From positions 1-64,000 of the forward strand of contig MNYN01000067.1 of the NCBI GenBank assembly GCA_001873105.1: a stretch of 64,000 bases of DNA, written 5' to 3'. Below are positions 47,296 through 57,169 of the stretch, one piece after another. The notes beneath the pieces are model-generated. The model saw only the letters and a program-made list of their open reading frames with translations. It had not been told where the DNA came from and did not search any database. The stretch is from Flavobacteriaceae bacterium CG2_30_34_30. Lineage in GTDB: Bacteria > Bacteroidota > Bacteroidia > Flavobacteriales > Flavobacteriaceae. Position numbers and translations under genes: made by a program. The stretch's first letter is position 1; the number at the start of each line of letters is the position of its first letter.

Positions 47296-50200
47296 TTGAG
47301 GACGAAAAATTATTTTTATAGAAATATTCAGGGGATCTATTTATTTTTAATTTTCAGTTTAACTATTTTGAGTTTTTCTTCAAGAGCGCAAGTGCCTAAT
47401 CCAGAAGAAAACCCCGAAATTATTCAGGATTCTACTAAAACAGGACATACCATGGGTCAGATGATACTGCCCAACCCTCCAAGTATTAAAGACCTTTATA
47501 CCTATGACCCTATTACCGATAGGTATATCTATAATCAAGTAATAGGTTCCTTAAACATTTCAAATCCTCTAGTCCTTACCCCTCAGGAATATCAGGATTT
47601 AATAATGAGGGAAGAAATGAAGCGCTATTTTAAAGCTAAGATAGATGCTGTAGATGGAAGGAAGGAAGGTGCTGAAGAAGAACAAAAAAATCTGCTTCCA
47701 AGCTTTTATGTGAATTCCAACTTTTTTGAAACGGTATTTGGCGGCAATGTAATCGAAGTCATTCCGCAAGGATCGGTGGAAATGGATTTAGGACTTTTGT
47801 ACACAAAACAAGATAATCCCTCTTTTTCACCCAGAAATAGATCTAACCTTACTTTCGATTTTAACCAACGCATCAATTTAAGTTTGCTTGGAAAAGTTGG
47901 AGAACGTCTTCAAATTACCGCAAATTATGATACCCAATCCACATTCGATTTTCAAAATCAGATAAAGTTAGAATATACCCCAACCGAAGATGACATCATT
48001 CAAAAAATTGAAGTTGGTAATGTGAGTATGCCATTAAATAGCTCCCTAATTCAAGGTGCGCAAAGTCTTTTTGGAGTAAAAACCATTTTACAATTTGGCA
48101 AGACACGAGTAACCGGAGTTTTTTCAGAGCAAAAATCAGAAACCAGAAGCGTTGTTGCGGAAGGAGGAGGAACCATCAATGAGTTTGATGTGTTTGCCCT
48201 AGAATATGATGAGGACAGGCACTTTTTCTTGGCCCACTATTTTAGAGACAAATATGATCAAGCCCTAGAACAATACCCTTTTATTAATTCCAATGTGCAA
48301 ATTACTAGAGCTGAAGTTTGGGTTACAAACTTATCTAATAATACCGAAGGAGTAAGAAATATTGTAGCGCTTCAAGATATTGGAGAATCAAATCCGGCAA
48401 AAATTGGATTAAACTTTCCACCGGGCGGATTTATAAATAGACCTCCGGGATCTTTTCCTGACAATGGTAATAACGATTTTAATCCCTTTGGTATCGGAGG
48501 CGGCGCCCAATCGGTGCTTAATGAAAATATTAGAAACATTTCTACCGTTCAATCTGGTTTTGGAGGTGTGCAAGTAAGTGAAGGAAAAGATTATGCAACT
48601 CTTGAAAACGCAAGACGGTTGCTGCCTAATGAATATACCATCAATAGTCAACTTGGATATATATCCTTAAATCAAAGGCTTAATAACGACGAAATACTTG
48701 CCGTTGCCTTTCAATATACAATTAATGGCAGGGTATTTCAGGTAGGTGAATTTTCTAACGATGGAGTAGAAGCGACAGGTGAATTTGACCCTTTGAACCA
48801 AACCGGAGGAGAGTCACAAAACCTAGTAGTAAAACTTTTAAAAAGCAATATTGTTAGCGTTAATCAACCAATTTGGGACTTGATGATGAAAAATATATAC
48901 AATCTAGATGCCTTTCAACTAGAAAGAGACAATTTTAGATTGAATATTTTATATACAGACCCATCTCCCTTAAATTTTATTACTGCTGCACAGGCATCTC
49001 CTAATTTTCCTGCAACTCCTCTACCCGAAGATGTGGAACAAACAACACTTTTAAGAGTGTTTAATTTAGATAGGTTAAACTTCAACAACGACCCACAACA
49101 GGATGGGGATGGTTTTTTCGATTTTTATCCCGGAATTACAGTAGATGCTCAAAATGGTCGAGTCATTTTTACCACTGTTGAGCCATTTGGTGAATATCTT
49201 TTTAAAAAGTTAGCTAGTCCAGCCGCTTCTGAAAATTATAATCTTCCTTCAACTTATAATGCTAATCAAAATAAATACGTGTACCGCTCGCTTTACCGTT
49301 CCACAAAAACTGTTGCAGAACAGGAAGATAGCGATAAAAATAAATTCCAATTAAAAGGTAGTTATAAATCAAGTGGTTCTGATGGTATTTCCATAGGCGC
49401 TTTTAATGTACCACAAGGCTCTGTAACTGTAACTGCCGGGGGTCGTGTTTTAGTAGAAGGAGTTGATTATACGGTCAATTATCAATTGGGTAGGGTACAA
49501 ATTTTAGACCAAGCTCTACTAAACTCAAACACACCCATAAGTATAACCACTGAAAATAATGCAGTGTTTGGACAACAAACCAAGCGATTTACCGGTTTAA
49601 ATGTGGAACATCAGTTTAATGAAAATTTTCTGGTAGGGGCAACCTATATTAACCTAAATGAACGCCCATTAACTCAAAAAACTAATTTTTCATCAGAACC
49701 TATTAACAATACTATATTAGGATTAAATGCTAACTATTCCACAAAGGTTCCTTTTCTAACCAGATTAGTAAATAAATTGCCGAATATTGATACCGATGTA
49801 GAATCTAACATTGCTCTTAGAGGGGAGTTTGCTTATTTGCTTCCTGGTTCACCAAAAGTTGCCGATTTTGATGGCAAAACAACGGTTTATGTTGATGATT
49901 TTGAAGGTTCTCAAACCTTATTAGATATTAAAGCACCATTATCTTGGGCATTAGCTAGTACACCTATTGGTTTTGGTGGCGAACTTGAAAATGACAATCT
50001 AGCATACAACTATCAAAGAGCAAGACTTGCTTGGTACACCATAGACCCGGTTTTTTATAGTACACAACGTCCTTCTGGAATTACTGATGACGACTTGTCA
50101 TCCTACGCCACCAGACGGCTTTTTATCAATGAAATTTTCCCCGATACCGATATTGTACAAGGGCAAACACAAGCCTTATTCTCCCTAGACCTTTCCTATT

Positions 50201-53200
50201 TTCCCGGTGAGAGAGGCCCTTATAATTTTAATCCTGAAACAGGAGGAACTAATAATCTTCCTAACCCTGCATCCAGATTTGGAGGGATTACTAGAGCCAT
50301 TTCAACTACAGATTTTGAAAGATCTAATGTAGAATATATCCAATTTTGGGTTTTAGATCCTTTTATTTACGATGAAAACGCAGGAAATAATGGGGGGACA
50401 TTAAGTTTTAACCTAGGAAATATTTCAGAAGATATTCTTAAAACAGGAAGAAAACAATACGAAAATGGTTTACCAAGAGATGGAGGAACAGATGGAACTG
50501 TAGCTACCGCTTATGGGAAAGTACCTACTAATCAATCTTTAATTTACACTTTTGACACCGAGGGTCAGGAAAGAACAAATCAAGATTTAGGACTAAATGG
50601 TGTCAATGATGTGGAAGAAGCAGCTCTTTTTCCATTATTTGGAGGACTTCCCGATCCGGCAGGCGATAATTACACCTATTTTTTACAAGCAGAAGGAAAT
50701 ATAGTGAATCGATACAAAAATTATAACGGTACACAAGGTAACTCACCCGTTGAGGTTACAAATACAAACAGAGGTTCTACAACACTTCCTGATGTGGAAG
50801 ACTATAATCGTGATAATACAATGAACACGGTAAATAGTTATTTTGAATACAACATCAATTTATTCCCAGGAATGAATGTTGAAAACAACCCTTTTATCAC
50901 AGATGTAAGAGAATTAGAAGTGAACACACAAAATAACGATGTTCAAGCTGTAAGATGGGTGCAATTTAAGGTGCCATTAAGCAATCCAACACGTGCTGTA
51001 AATGGTATTTCTGACTTTAGATCTATTCGATTTATGCGAATGTATTTAACCGGTTTTGAACAAGATATTACCTTTCGTTTTGGAACATTAGATTTGGTAA
51101 GAGGCGATTACAGAAGATTCACACAAAGTTTAAATCCCTCCGGAACTTTACCTGCTAACAGCAACACCACATTTGATGTCGAATCTATAAGTATTGAAGA
51201 AAATTCAGGTAGACAACCTATTCCTTATGTGCTCCCTCCAGGAGTGGAACGTGAAGAATTAATTAATAATAATTCGAACATCCGCCAAAATGAACAATCG
51301 CTTGCTTTACGAGTTTGTGAATTAGAACCGGATGACGCAAGAGGGGTGTTTAAAAATTATAACATCGACATGCGTCAATATAAAAATTTAGAATTATTTA
51401 TTCATGCAGAGTCCTTATTAAATCAAATACCTTTAAATAATGGCGATTTAATTGCCTTTATACGATTAGGAAATGACCTTACTCAAAATTTCTACGAAAT
51501 AGAAATACCTTTAAATCCTACTTCTTTTGGTGCCACAAATCCAGAGGAAATTTGGCCGATTGAAAATAGATTAAATCTTCCACTAGACCTATTACAAGAA
51601 GTAAAATCTAGAGTACTTTCCAATCCCGGAGAATTTGATCTTAGCGTTGTTAACTATTTTGAGGAAGCAGAATTAGAAGGAGGAACTTCAGGGCCGGAAA
51701 ACGATATGCGAATAGGTATCAAAGGAAACCCAAGCTTTGGAGCTGTAAGAACCATAATGATTGGTGTTAAAAACGGAATAAATTCCAATGTTTGCGGGGA
51801 AGTTTGGATTAATGAACTCCGCTTATCGGAACTTAAAAATCAAGGAGGTTGGGCAGCCGTTGCAAGTATGGACGCAAACTTTGCCGATTTTGCCACAATA
51901 AGTGCAACCGGAAGAAGAAGCACAGTAGGTTTTGGCTCTATTGAACAAGGTCCAAACGAAAGAAGCCTTGAAGATGCAAAACAATATGATATTGTCACTA
52001 ATTTAAATGTCGGCCAATTACTTCCAAAAAAATGGGGAATACAAATTCCATTTAATTATGCACTTGGTGAGGAGCTGATTACGCCGCTTTATGATCCAGA
52101 ATTTTTAGATATTGAGCTAGATACCAGATTGAATAATACAGAAGACCCTGCGGAAAGAAAACTGATTAAGGACCAATCTGTTGATTACACAAAAAGACAA
52201 AGTATAAACTTTATAGGGCTAAGAAAAGAACGAACAGGGGATAAAAAACCACAACCCTATGACGTGGAAAATTTAACACTTTCTTATTCTTATAACCAAG
52301 TGGATCGACATAGTTTTGAAATTGAAGAAGCACTAGAACAAAATGTTAGAGTTGGGGCAACCTATAATTTTAGCTTTACTCCAAAACCAGTTGAACCATT
52401 TAAAAAGAATGATTCTATTTTTAGAAGTAGTTACTGGCAACTTCTTAAAGATTTTAATTTTAATTATTTGCCTGCAAATATTTCTGCAAGTTCTAATATT
52501 ATCAGGCAATATAATGAACAAAAATTTAGAGAAATTAACCCACTTCCAGGTAACATTGGACTTCCTACCTTGTACCAGCGCAATTTCCTATTTGATTGGC
52601 AATATACCATAAATCATAACCTCACCAAGTCCTTGCGTTTTAACTTCAACTCCTCAAATAATAGAATTGTAAAGAATTTTATAGAAGATAATGGGGTAGT
52701 AAATAATGAAATTGGCGTTTGGGATGGCTTTTTTGATGTTGGTGAACCTAACCAACATTTTCAATCGCTTCAGGTTAATTATGACTTGCCATTCAGTAAA
52801 GTGCCGTTTCTAAAATTCATCAGAGCAACCTATTCCTATACAGGTAATTACCAATGGCAAAAAGGAAGTGAACTTTTTAGAAATTTAGAAGTGGAGTTAG
52901 CCGATGGTACTACTGGAGTTTTTGACCTTGGTAATACCGTTCAAAATTCTAACACACACAGTATCAACTCTACATTAGATATGAATAATTTGTATCGATA
53001 TATCGGTTTAACTAAAAAACGACCTTCATTAAAAACTTCAGGCGGTGGAGCAGATGGTGGCGATGGAGACGCAAGAGGGGGAGATGCAGGTGGTGGTAAA
53101 GGGGATTTAAAAGGAGGTGCAGCCGATTCGAAAACAGACTCAAAAGATGGTGAAGCTGCCGGATTTACAAACAAGGAAGGTGGAGGTGGAGCCGGTGGTG

Positions 53201-54597
53201 GAATATCACCAACAACTCAACCTAGTGGGATGTCATTAAATACTGGAGAAAAAGCATATAATACCTTTATTGGTTTATTAACTTCTGTAAAAAGAATTCA
53301 ATTAAACTACCAAGAAAATAATGGAATTTTCTTGCCAGGATATACGCCATCCGTAGGTTTTGCAGGGAGTTTAAAACCCACAACTGCATTTACTTTTGGT
53401 GGTCAAGGTGAAATTAGAAATCTTGCAGCAAGAAATGGATGGCTTACCCTGTATCCTGAATTTAATGAACAATATACAGAGGTTAAAAACCAACAATTTG
53501 ACTTCCAAACAAATATTGAATTAATACCGGACCTAAAAATCGATTTGAACGGAAACAGAATGTACTCTGAATCCTATGCTGAAAACTATATCATTAACGA
53601 AGGACAATATAGGTCGTTAACCCCTAATACTTTTGGTAATTTTAATATTTCAACTATTTTAATAAAAACGGCATTTAAAGAAAGTGGAGATTTATTTTCA
53701 GAAACCTTTGAAGATTTTAGAGCAAACAGAATAACTGTTGCTAATAGATTAGCACAGGAATTCTATGGCACTACAGATTTTCCGGTAGACGCCGATGGTT
53801 TTCCTGAAGGGTTTGGAAAAACCAATCAAGCAGTATTATTGCCTGCATTTTTATCGGCCTATGAAGGAAGTGACCCTGGAAAAGTTAAAACAGGAATACT
53901 GAGAAACTTCCCATTACCCAATTGGGATCTCCGTTATACAGGTTTAATGAAGATAGATTGGTTTAAGAAAAATTTTAAACGATTCTCCATACAGCACGGA
54001 TATAAAGCCGGTTACACCGTAAATCAGTTTCAAACCAATTTAGATTTTGACACAGAAAATCCTGGGGCGTTAGACCAAGCAGGTAATTTTAAAAACAAAA
54101 TATTACTGGCTAATGTTAATCTAATAGAACAATTTAGCCCACTAGTAAAATTGGACTTCGAAATGCAAAATTCTATAAGAATTTTAACCGAAATAAAAAG
54201 AGACCGAGCGCTTTCATTAAGCTTTGCAAATAATTTAGTAACAGAAATCCAGGGAATGGAATACGTAGTAGGTTTAGGATATCGAATAAAAGATTTACGA
54301 ATAGGGACAAATTTTGGAGGAAATCAACAAGTGATGAAAAGTGATTTGAACTTTAAATTAGACCTTTCCCTCAGAGATAATAAAACCATAATACGGTACT
54401 TGGATATTGAAAACAATCAAATAACAGCAGGACAAACTATTTATGGCATTAATTTTATAGTAGATTATGCTTTAAGTAAAAACCTAACCGCATTATTTTA
54501 TTACGACCATACTTTTTCAGAGTTTGCCATCTCCACGGCATTCCCCCAAACCACCATACGAAGTGGTTTTACATTGCGATATAATTTTGGAAACTAA
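47296..54597 (+). CDS. sprA: Cell surface protein SprA (type IX secretion/gliding translocon), TTG start
   Basis: 2433 aa; SprA repeats VEIGNV..NSSLI.G.QSLFGVKT, FDGKTTVYVDDFEGSQ; synteny ruvA-sprA-gcvH. Confidence 0.96.
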   Translation: MRTKNYFYRNIQGIYLFLIFSLTILSFSSRAQVPNPEENPEIIQDSTKTGHTMGQMILPNPPSIKDLYTYDPITDRYIYNQVIGSLNISNPLVLTPQEYQDLIMREEMKRYFKAKIDAVDGRKEGAEEEQKNLLPSFYVNSNFFETVFGGNVIEVIPQGSVEMDLGLLYTKQDNPSFSPRNRSNLTFDFNQRINLSLLGKVGERLQITANYDTQSTFDFQNQIKLEYTPTEDDIIQKIEVGNVSMPLNSSLIQGAQSLFGVKTILQFGKTRVTGVFSEQKSETRSVVAEGGGTINEFDVFALEYDEDRHFFLAHYFRDKYDQALEQYPFINSNVQITRAEVWVTNLSNNTEGVRNIVALQDIGESNPAKIGLNFPPGGFINRPPGSFPDNGNNDFNPFGIGGGAQSVLNENIRNISTVQSGFGGVQVSEGKDYATLENARRLLPNEYTINSQLGYISLNQRLNNDEILAVAFQYTINGRVFQVGEFSNDGVEATGEFDPLNQTGGESQNLVVKLLKSNIVSVNQPIWDLMMKNIYNLDAFQLERDNFRLNILYTDPSPLNFITAAQASPNFPATPLPEDVEQTTLLRVFNLDRLNFNNDPQQDGDGFFDFYPGITVDAQNGRVIFTTVEPFGEYLFKKLASPAASENYNLPSTYNANQNKYVYRSLYRSTKTVAEQEDSDKNKFQLKGSYKSSGSDGISIGAFNVPQGSVTVTAGGRVLVEGVDYTVNYQLGRVQILDQALLNSNTPISITTENNAVFGQQTKRFTGLNVEHQFNENFLVGATYINLNERPLTQKTNFSSEPINNTILGLNANYSTKVPFLTRLVNKLPNIDTDVESNIALRGEFAYLLPGSPKVADFDGKTTVYVDDFEGSQTLLDIKAPLSWALASTPIGFGGELENDNLAYNYQRARLAWYTIDPVFYSTQRPSGITDDDLSSYATRRLFINEIFPDTDIVQGQTQALFSLDLSYFPGERGPYNFNPETGGTNNLPNPASRFGGITRAISTTDFERSNVEYIQFWVLDPFIYDENAGNNGGTLSFNLGNISEDILKTGRKQYENGLPRDGGTDGTVATAYGKVPTNQSLIYTFDTEGQERTNQDLGLNGVNDVEEAALFPLFGGLPDPAGDNYTYFLQAEGNIVNRYKNYNGTQGNSPVEVTNTNRGSTTLPDVEDYNRDNTMNTVNSYFEYNINLFPGMNVENNPFITDVRELEVNTQNNDVQAVRWVQFKVPLSNPTRAVNGISDFRSIRFMRMYLTGFEQDITFRFGTLDLVRGDYRRFTQSLNPSGTLPANSNTTFDVESISIEENSGRQPIPYVLPPGVEREELINNNSNIRQNEQSLALRVCELEPDDARGVFKNYNIDMRQYKNLELFIHAESLLNQIPLNNGDLIAFIRLGNDLTQNFYEIEIPLNPTSFGATNPEEIWPIENRLNLPLDLLQEVKSRVLSNPGEFDLSVVNYFEEAELEGGTSGPENDMRIGIKGNPSFGAVRTIMIGVKNGINSNVCGEVWINELRLSELKNQGGWAAVASMDANFADFATISATGRRSTVGFGSIEQGPNERSLEDAKQYDIVTNLNVGQLLPKKWGIQIPFNYALGEELITPLYDPEFLDIELDTRLNNTEDPAERKLIKDQSVDYTKRQSINFIGLRKERTGDKKPQPYDVENLTLSYSYNQVDRHSFEIEEALEQNVRVGATYNFSFTPKPVEPFKKNDSIFRSSYWQLLKDFNFNYLPANISASSNIIRQYNEQKFREINPLPGNIGLPTLYQRNFLFDWQYTINHNLTKSLRFNFNSSNNRIVKNFIEDNGVVNNEIGVWDGFFDVGEPNQHFQSLQVNYDLPFSKVPFLKFIRATYSYTGNYQWQKGSELFRNLEVELADGTTGVFDLGNTVQNSNTHSINSTLDMNNLYRYIGLTKKRPSLKTSGGGADGGDGDARGGDAGGGKGDLKGGAADSKTDSKDGEAAGFTNKEGGGGAGGGISPTTQPSGMSLNTGEKAYNTFIGLLTSVKRIQLNYQENNGIFLPGYTPSVGFAGSLKPTTAFTFGGQGEIRNLAARNGWLTLYPEFNEQYTEVKNQQFDFQTNIELIPDLKIDLNGNRMYSESYAENYIINEGQYRSLTPNTFGNFNISTILIKTAFKESGDLFSETFEDFRANRITVANRLAQEFYGTTDFPVDADGFPEGFGKTNQAVLLPAFLSAYEGSDPGKVKTGILRNFPLPNWDLRYTGLMKIDWFKKNFKRFSIQHGYKAGYTVNQFQTNLDFDTENPGALDQAGNFKNKILLANVNLIEQFSPLVKLDFEMQNSIRILTEIKRDRALSLSFANNLVTEIQGMEYVVGLGYRIKDLRIGTNFGGNQQVMKSDLNFKLDLSLRDNKTIIRYLDIENNQITAGQTIYGINFIVDYALSKNLTALFYYDHTFSEFAISTAFPQTTIRSGFTLRYNFGN

Positions 54598-54625
54598 AAA
54601 AACAATTTAATATATTATAAGTATC

Positions 54626-55006
54626 ATGAAAATACCTTCAAATTTAAAGTACACTAAAGACCACGAATGGGTAAAAATTGAAAATGACATCGCTATTGTC
54701 GGGATAACCGACTTTGCTCAACATGAGCTAGGTGACATTGTGTATGTAGAAGTAGAAACGCTAAATGAAACCCTAGATGCAGAAGAAGTTTTTGGCACAG
54801 TAGAAGCAGTAAAAACGGTTTCTGATTTATTTTTGCCGCTTTCCGGTGAAATAATTGAGTTGAATACTCTTTTAGAAGCAGAGCCTGAAAAAGTGAATAC
54901 CGATCCTTATGGAGATGGATGGATGGTTAAGGTTAAATTTTCTGATGCTAGTGAATTAGAAAATTTATTAGATGCAGAAGCATATAAGAAGCTTATTGGT
55001 GCATAA
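54626..55006 (+). CDS. gcvH: Glycine cleavage system H protein
   Basis: 126 aa; [34 protein letters not shown]; lipoyl motif [13 protein letters not shown]. Confidence 0.97.
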   Translation: MKIPSNLKYTKDHEWVKIENDIAIVGITDFAQHELGDIVYVEVETLNETLDAEEVFGTVEAVKTVSDLFLPLSGEIIELNTLLEAEPEKVNTDPYGDGWMVKVKFSDASELENLLDAEAYKKLIGA

Positions 55007-55385
55007 ACTTTTACTCCCTTTCGCACTTTTATATACCTTTTTTTTGACTTTCGGCTCTTTTATCGAGCCGGAACAATTTCCCAAATTGGGAAGATCAATT
55101 ACAGATAAAGGGATACATTTTATGGGATATGCTATTTTAGTTTTCCTATGGAGTGTGACTGTATATTTCAATAGTAAAAAAAATATATTTATAATGGTGG
55201 TTTTAAAAACCGCATTTTTTGCTCTTGTTTATGGTATAATTATTGAAGTGTTACAGGAGCAATTAACAAGTAACAGAGATGGGGATATTATGGATGGTTT
55301 TGCTAATTTATTGGGAATATTATTTGCTGTAATTTTACTGTATTTTATCCAACCTAAATTAATTAAATTAAAAAATAGAAATTAA
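55001..55385 (+). CDS. VanZ-like family protein
   Basis: Short TM protein; [18 protein letters not shown] ... [28 protein letters not shown]. The track start 54972 overlaps gcvH; a GTG near 55001 is more likely. Confidence 0.85.
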
Positions 55386-55438
55386 CTTTATTTTAAAATA
55401 GATTTTACATATTTTAGCAACTACAAAAAAGGAAAATT

Positions 55439-56158
55439 ATGGAGCCTAAAAAAAATCCAAAAGCAGATTTAAGTCGCAGAAGTGTGCTATTCTTTCAGCT
55501 TGGAATGATTATTATGTTGTTTGTTACTTGGCAAGCTATCGAATGGAAATCATACGATAGGTCGGCTATTGATATTGGTCAACTTAATTTAAACGATGAG
55601 GAAATAGAAGATATTCCATTAACCCAACAGTTAACGCCACCACCACCTCCACCACCTCCACCACCAGCACCCGAAGTAATTGAAGTGGTAGAAGACGAAA
55701 AAGAAATTGAAGAAACAATAATTGAATCTACCGAAAGCAAACAAATTGAAAAAATTGTAAAAATTGAGCATATTGAAGAAGCTGTTGAAGAAATAGCAGA
55801 TGTGCCTTTTGCAGTTATTGAAAATGTTCCAATCTATCCTGGTTGTGAAAATTTAAGAAATAATGACGAAAGAAAGAAATGTATGTCTGAAAAAATTGAC
55901 GCATTTGTGAAGAGGAAGTTTAATTCTGAACTTGCAAACGATTTAGGACTTGATGGAAGACAAAGAATTTCTGTGCAGTTTAAAATTGATAATAAGGGAA
56001 ATGTAGTAGATGTAATGGCAAGAGCACCACATCCAAGATTGGAAGCAGAAGCTAAAAAAGTGATTAGCGAATTACCAACAATGACTCCCGGAAAACAAAG
56101 GGGAAAAGCTGTTGGAGTACTTTATTCACTACCCATCATTTTTCAAGTAGAAAATTAA
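55439..56158 (+). CDS. TonB family energy transducer with poly-Pro linker
   Basis: 239 aa; N-terminal TM, PPPPPPPPPP linker, TonB C-terminal domain. Confidence 0.92.
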   Translation: MEPKKNPKADLSRRSVLFFQLGMIIMLFVTWQAIEWKSYDRSAIDIGQLNLNDEEIEDIPLTQQLTPPPPPPPPPPAPEVIEVVEDEKEIEETIIESTESKQIEKIVKIEHIEEAVEEIADVPFAVIENVPIYPGCENLRNNDERKKCMSEKIDAFVKRKFNSELANDLGLDGRQRISVQFKIDNKGNVVDVMARAPHPRLEAEAKKVISELPTMTPGKQRGKAVGVLYSLPIIFQVEN

Positions 56159-56178
56159 TTAAAATACCTATTTAGTAA

Positions 56179-56215
56179 AAAAGACCATCTGCTTTTGGCG
56201 GATGGTCTTTTTTTG
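56179..56215 (+). terminator. Intrinsic terminator
   Basis: AAAAGACCATCtgcttttggcGGATGGTCTTTTTTT. Confidence 0.8.
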
Positions 56216-56235
56216 GCACTCTTATTGATTTATTT

Positions 56236-57051
56236 GTGGTAGTAACCATTAAATCAATTAAGATGAAAAATTTCAATAAATTGTTAGATATCTTCAAAAA
56301 TAATGAAGGTTCTATGACGAAAAATAAAAAATCGACAAACATCCGTTTTAATTCTACTTTATTTTTTCAAGTTGGTTTAATCGTTAGCATTACTTTGGTG
56401 GCTCTGATTATAAATGCTTCTTATGGTGAATTAGAAAAATCATCTGCTTTGCCGTTTCCAAATACTTTTGAAGAGCCATTTTATCTTAATGATTTTGTAA
56501 TCGTAAAGCCAATAATCCCAGAAATTCCAGCAGAAAAAAAACTAGTTACAAGAAAATTAATTACGGATAAGGTTCTTGTTATTGACAAACCTATTGCAAA
56601 TAAACCAGAAGAGCCAATTTATACAACTCCTGTTGAATTGCCTGTCAATACTCCTGTAGTGAAAGACCCATCTCCAATTGAAGAGGAGCCAACTTCCTAT
56701 TCTATGATAGGAGTGGAGCGTGTTCCTGTTTTTCCAGGCTGTGAATCACTTGATAATAATAAAGAAAGAATAGCATGTTTGTCAAAGGAAATAGGTATTA
56801 TCATTAATAGAAAATTTGATAAGAATCTAGCTTCAGAGTTAGGTTTAGAAGGCGAGCAACGCATCTATATAAGTTTTACCATAAACAAATTAGGAAAAGT
56901 AGCCGATGTGAAAGTGAGAGCACCACATCCAAGATTAGAAAAAGAAGCCTTTAAAGTACTACAATATGTACCTAAAATGATTCCCGGTATGCAAAGCAAT
57001 AAAAATGTAGATGTATTGTTTAGTTTGCCTATCATTTTTAACATTCAGTAA
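56236..57051 (+). CDS. TonB-like protein (second copy, no poly-Pro tract)
   Basis: 271 aa; VFPGCESL..RIACLSKEIGIIINRKF...SFTINKLGKVADVKVRAPHPRLEKEAFKVL; the start may be ATG 56263. Confidence 0.88.
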   Translation: MVVTIKSIKMKNFNKLLDIFKNNEGSMTKNKKSTNIRFNSTLFFQVGLIVSITLVALIINASYGELEKSSALPFPNTFEEPFYLNDFVIVKPIIPEIPAEKKLVTRKLITDKVLVIDKPIANKPEEPIYTTPVELPVNTPVVKDPSPIEEEPTSYSMIGVERVPVFPGCESLDNNKERIACLSKEIGIIINRKFDKNLASELGLEGEQRIYISFTINKLGKVADVKVRAPHPRLEKEAFKVLQYVPKMIPGMQSNKNVDVLFSLPIIFNIQ

Positions 57052-57075
57052 AAGATTTACAAATAGAATTTTTAA

Positions 57076-57111
57076 AACCATTCGCTAACAACGGGTGGTT
57101 TTCTTTTTTTC
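57076..57111 (+). terminator. Terminator-like hairpin
   Basis: AAAACCATTCGctaacaaCGGGTGGTTTTCTTTTTT. Confidence 0.6.
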
Positions 57112-57169
57112 AAGATTATAAATTCACAAAAAAACGTATCTTTCCCCTAAATTATTTAGATTTTAGTTT

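Noticed and set aside
55640-55670. CCACCT repeat run considered as a microsatellite or phase-variable tract
   Set aside because: It encodes the expected poly-Pro linker of a TonB protein; an ordinary feature of the family.
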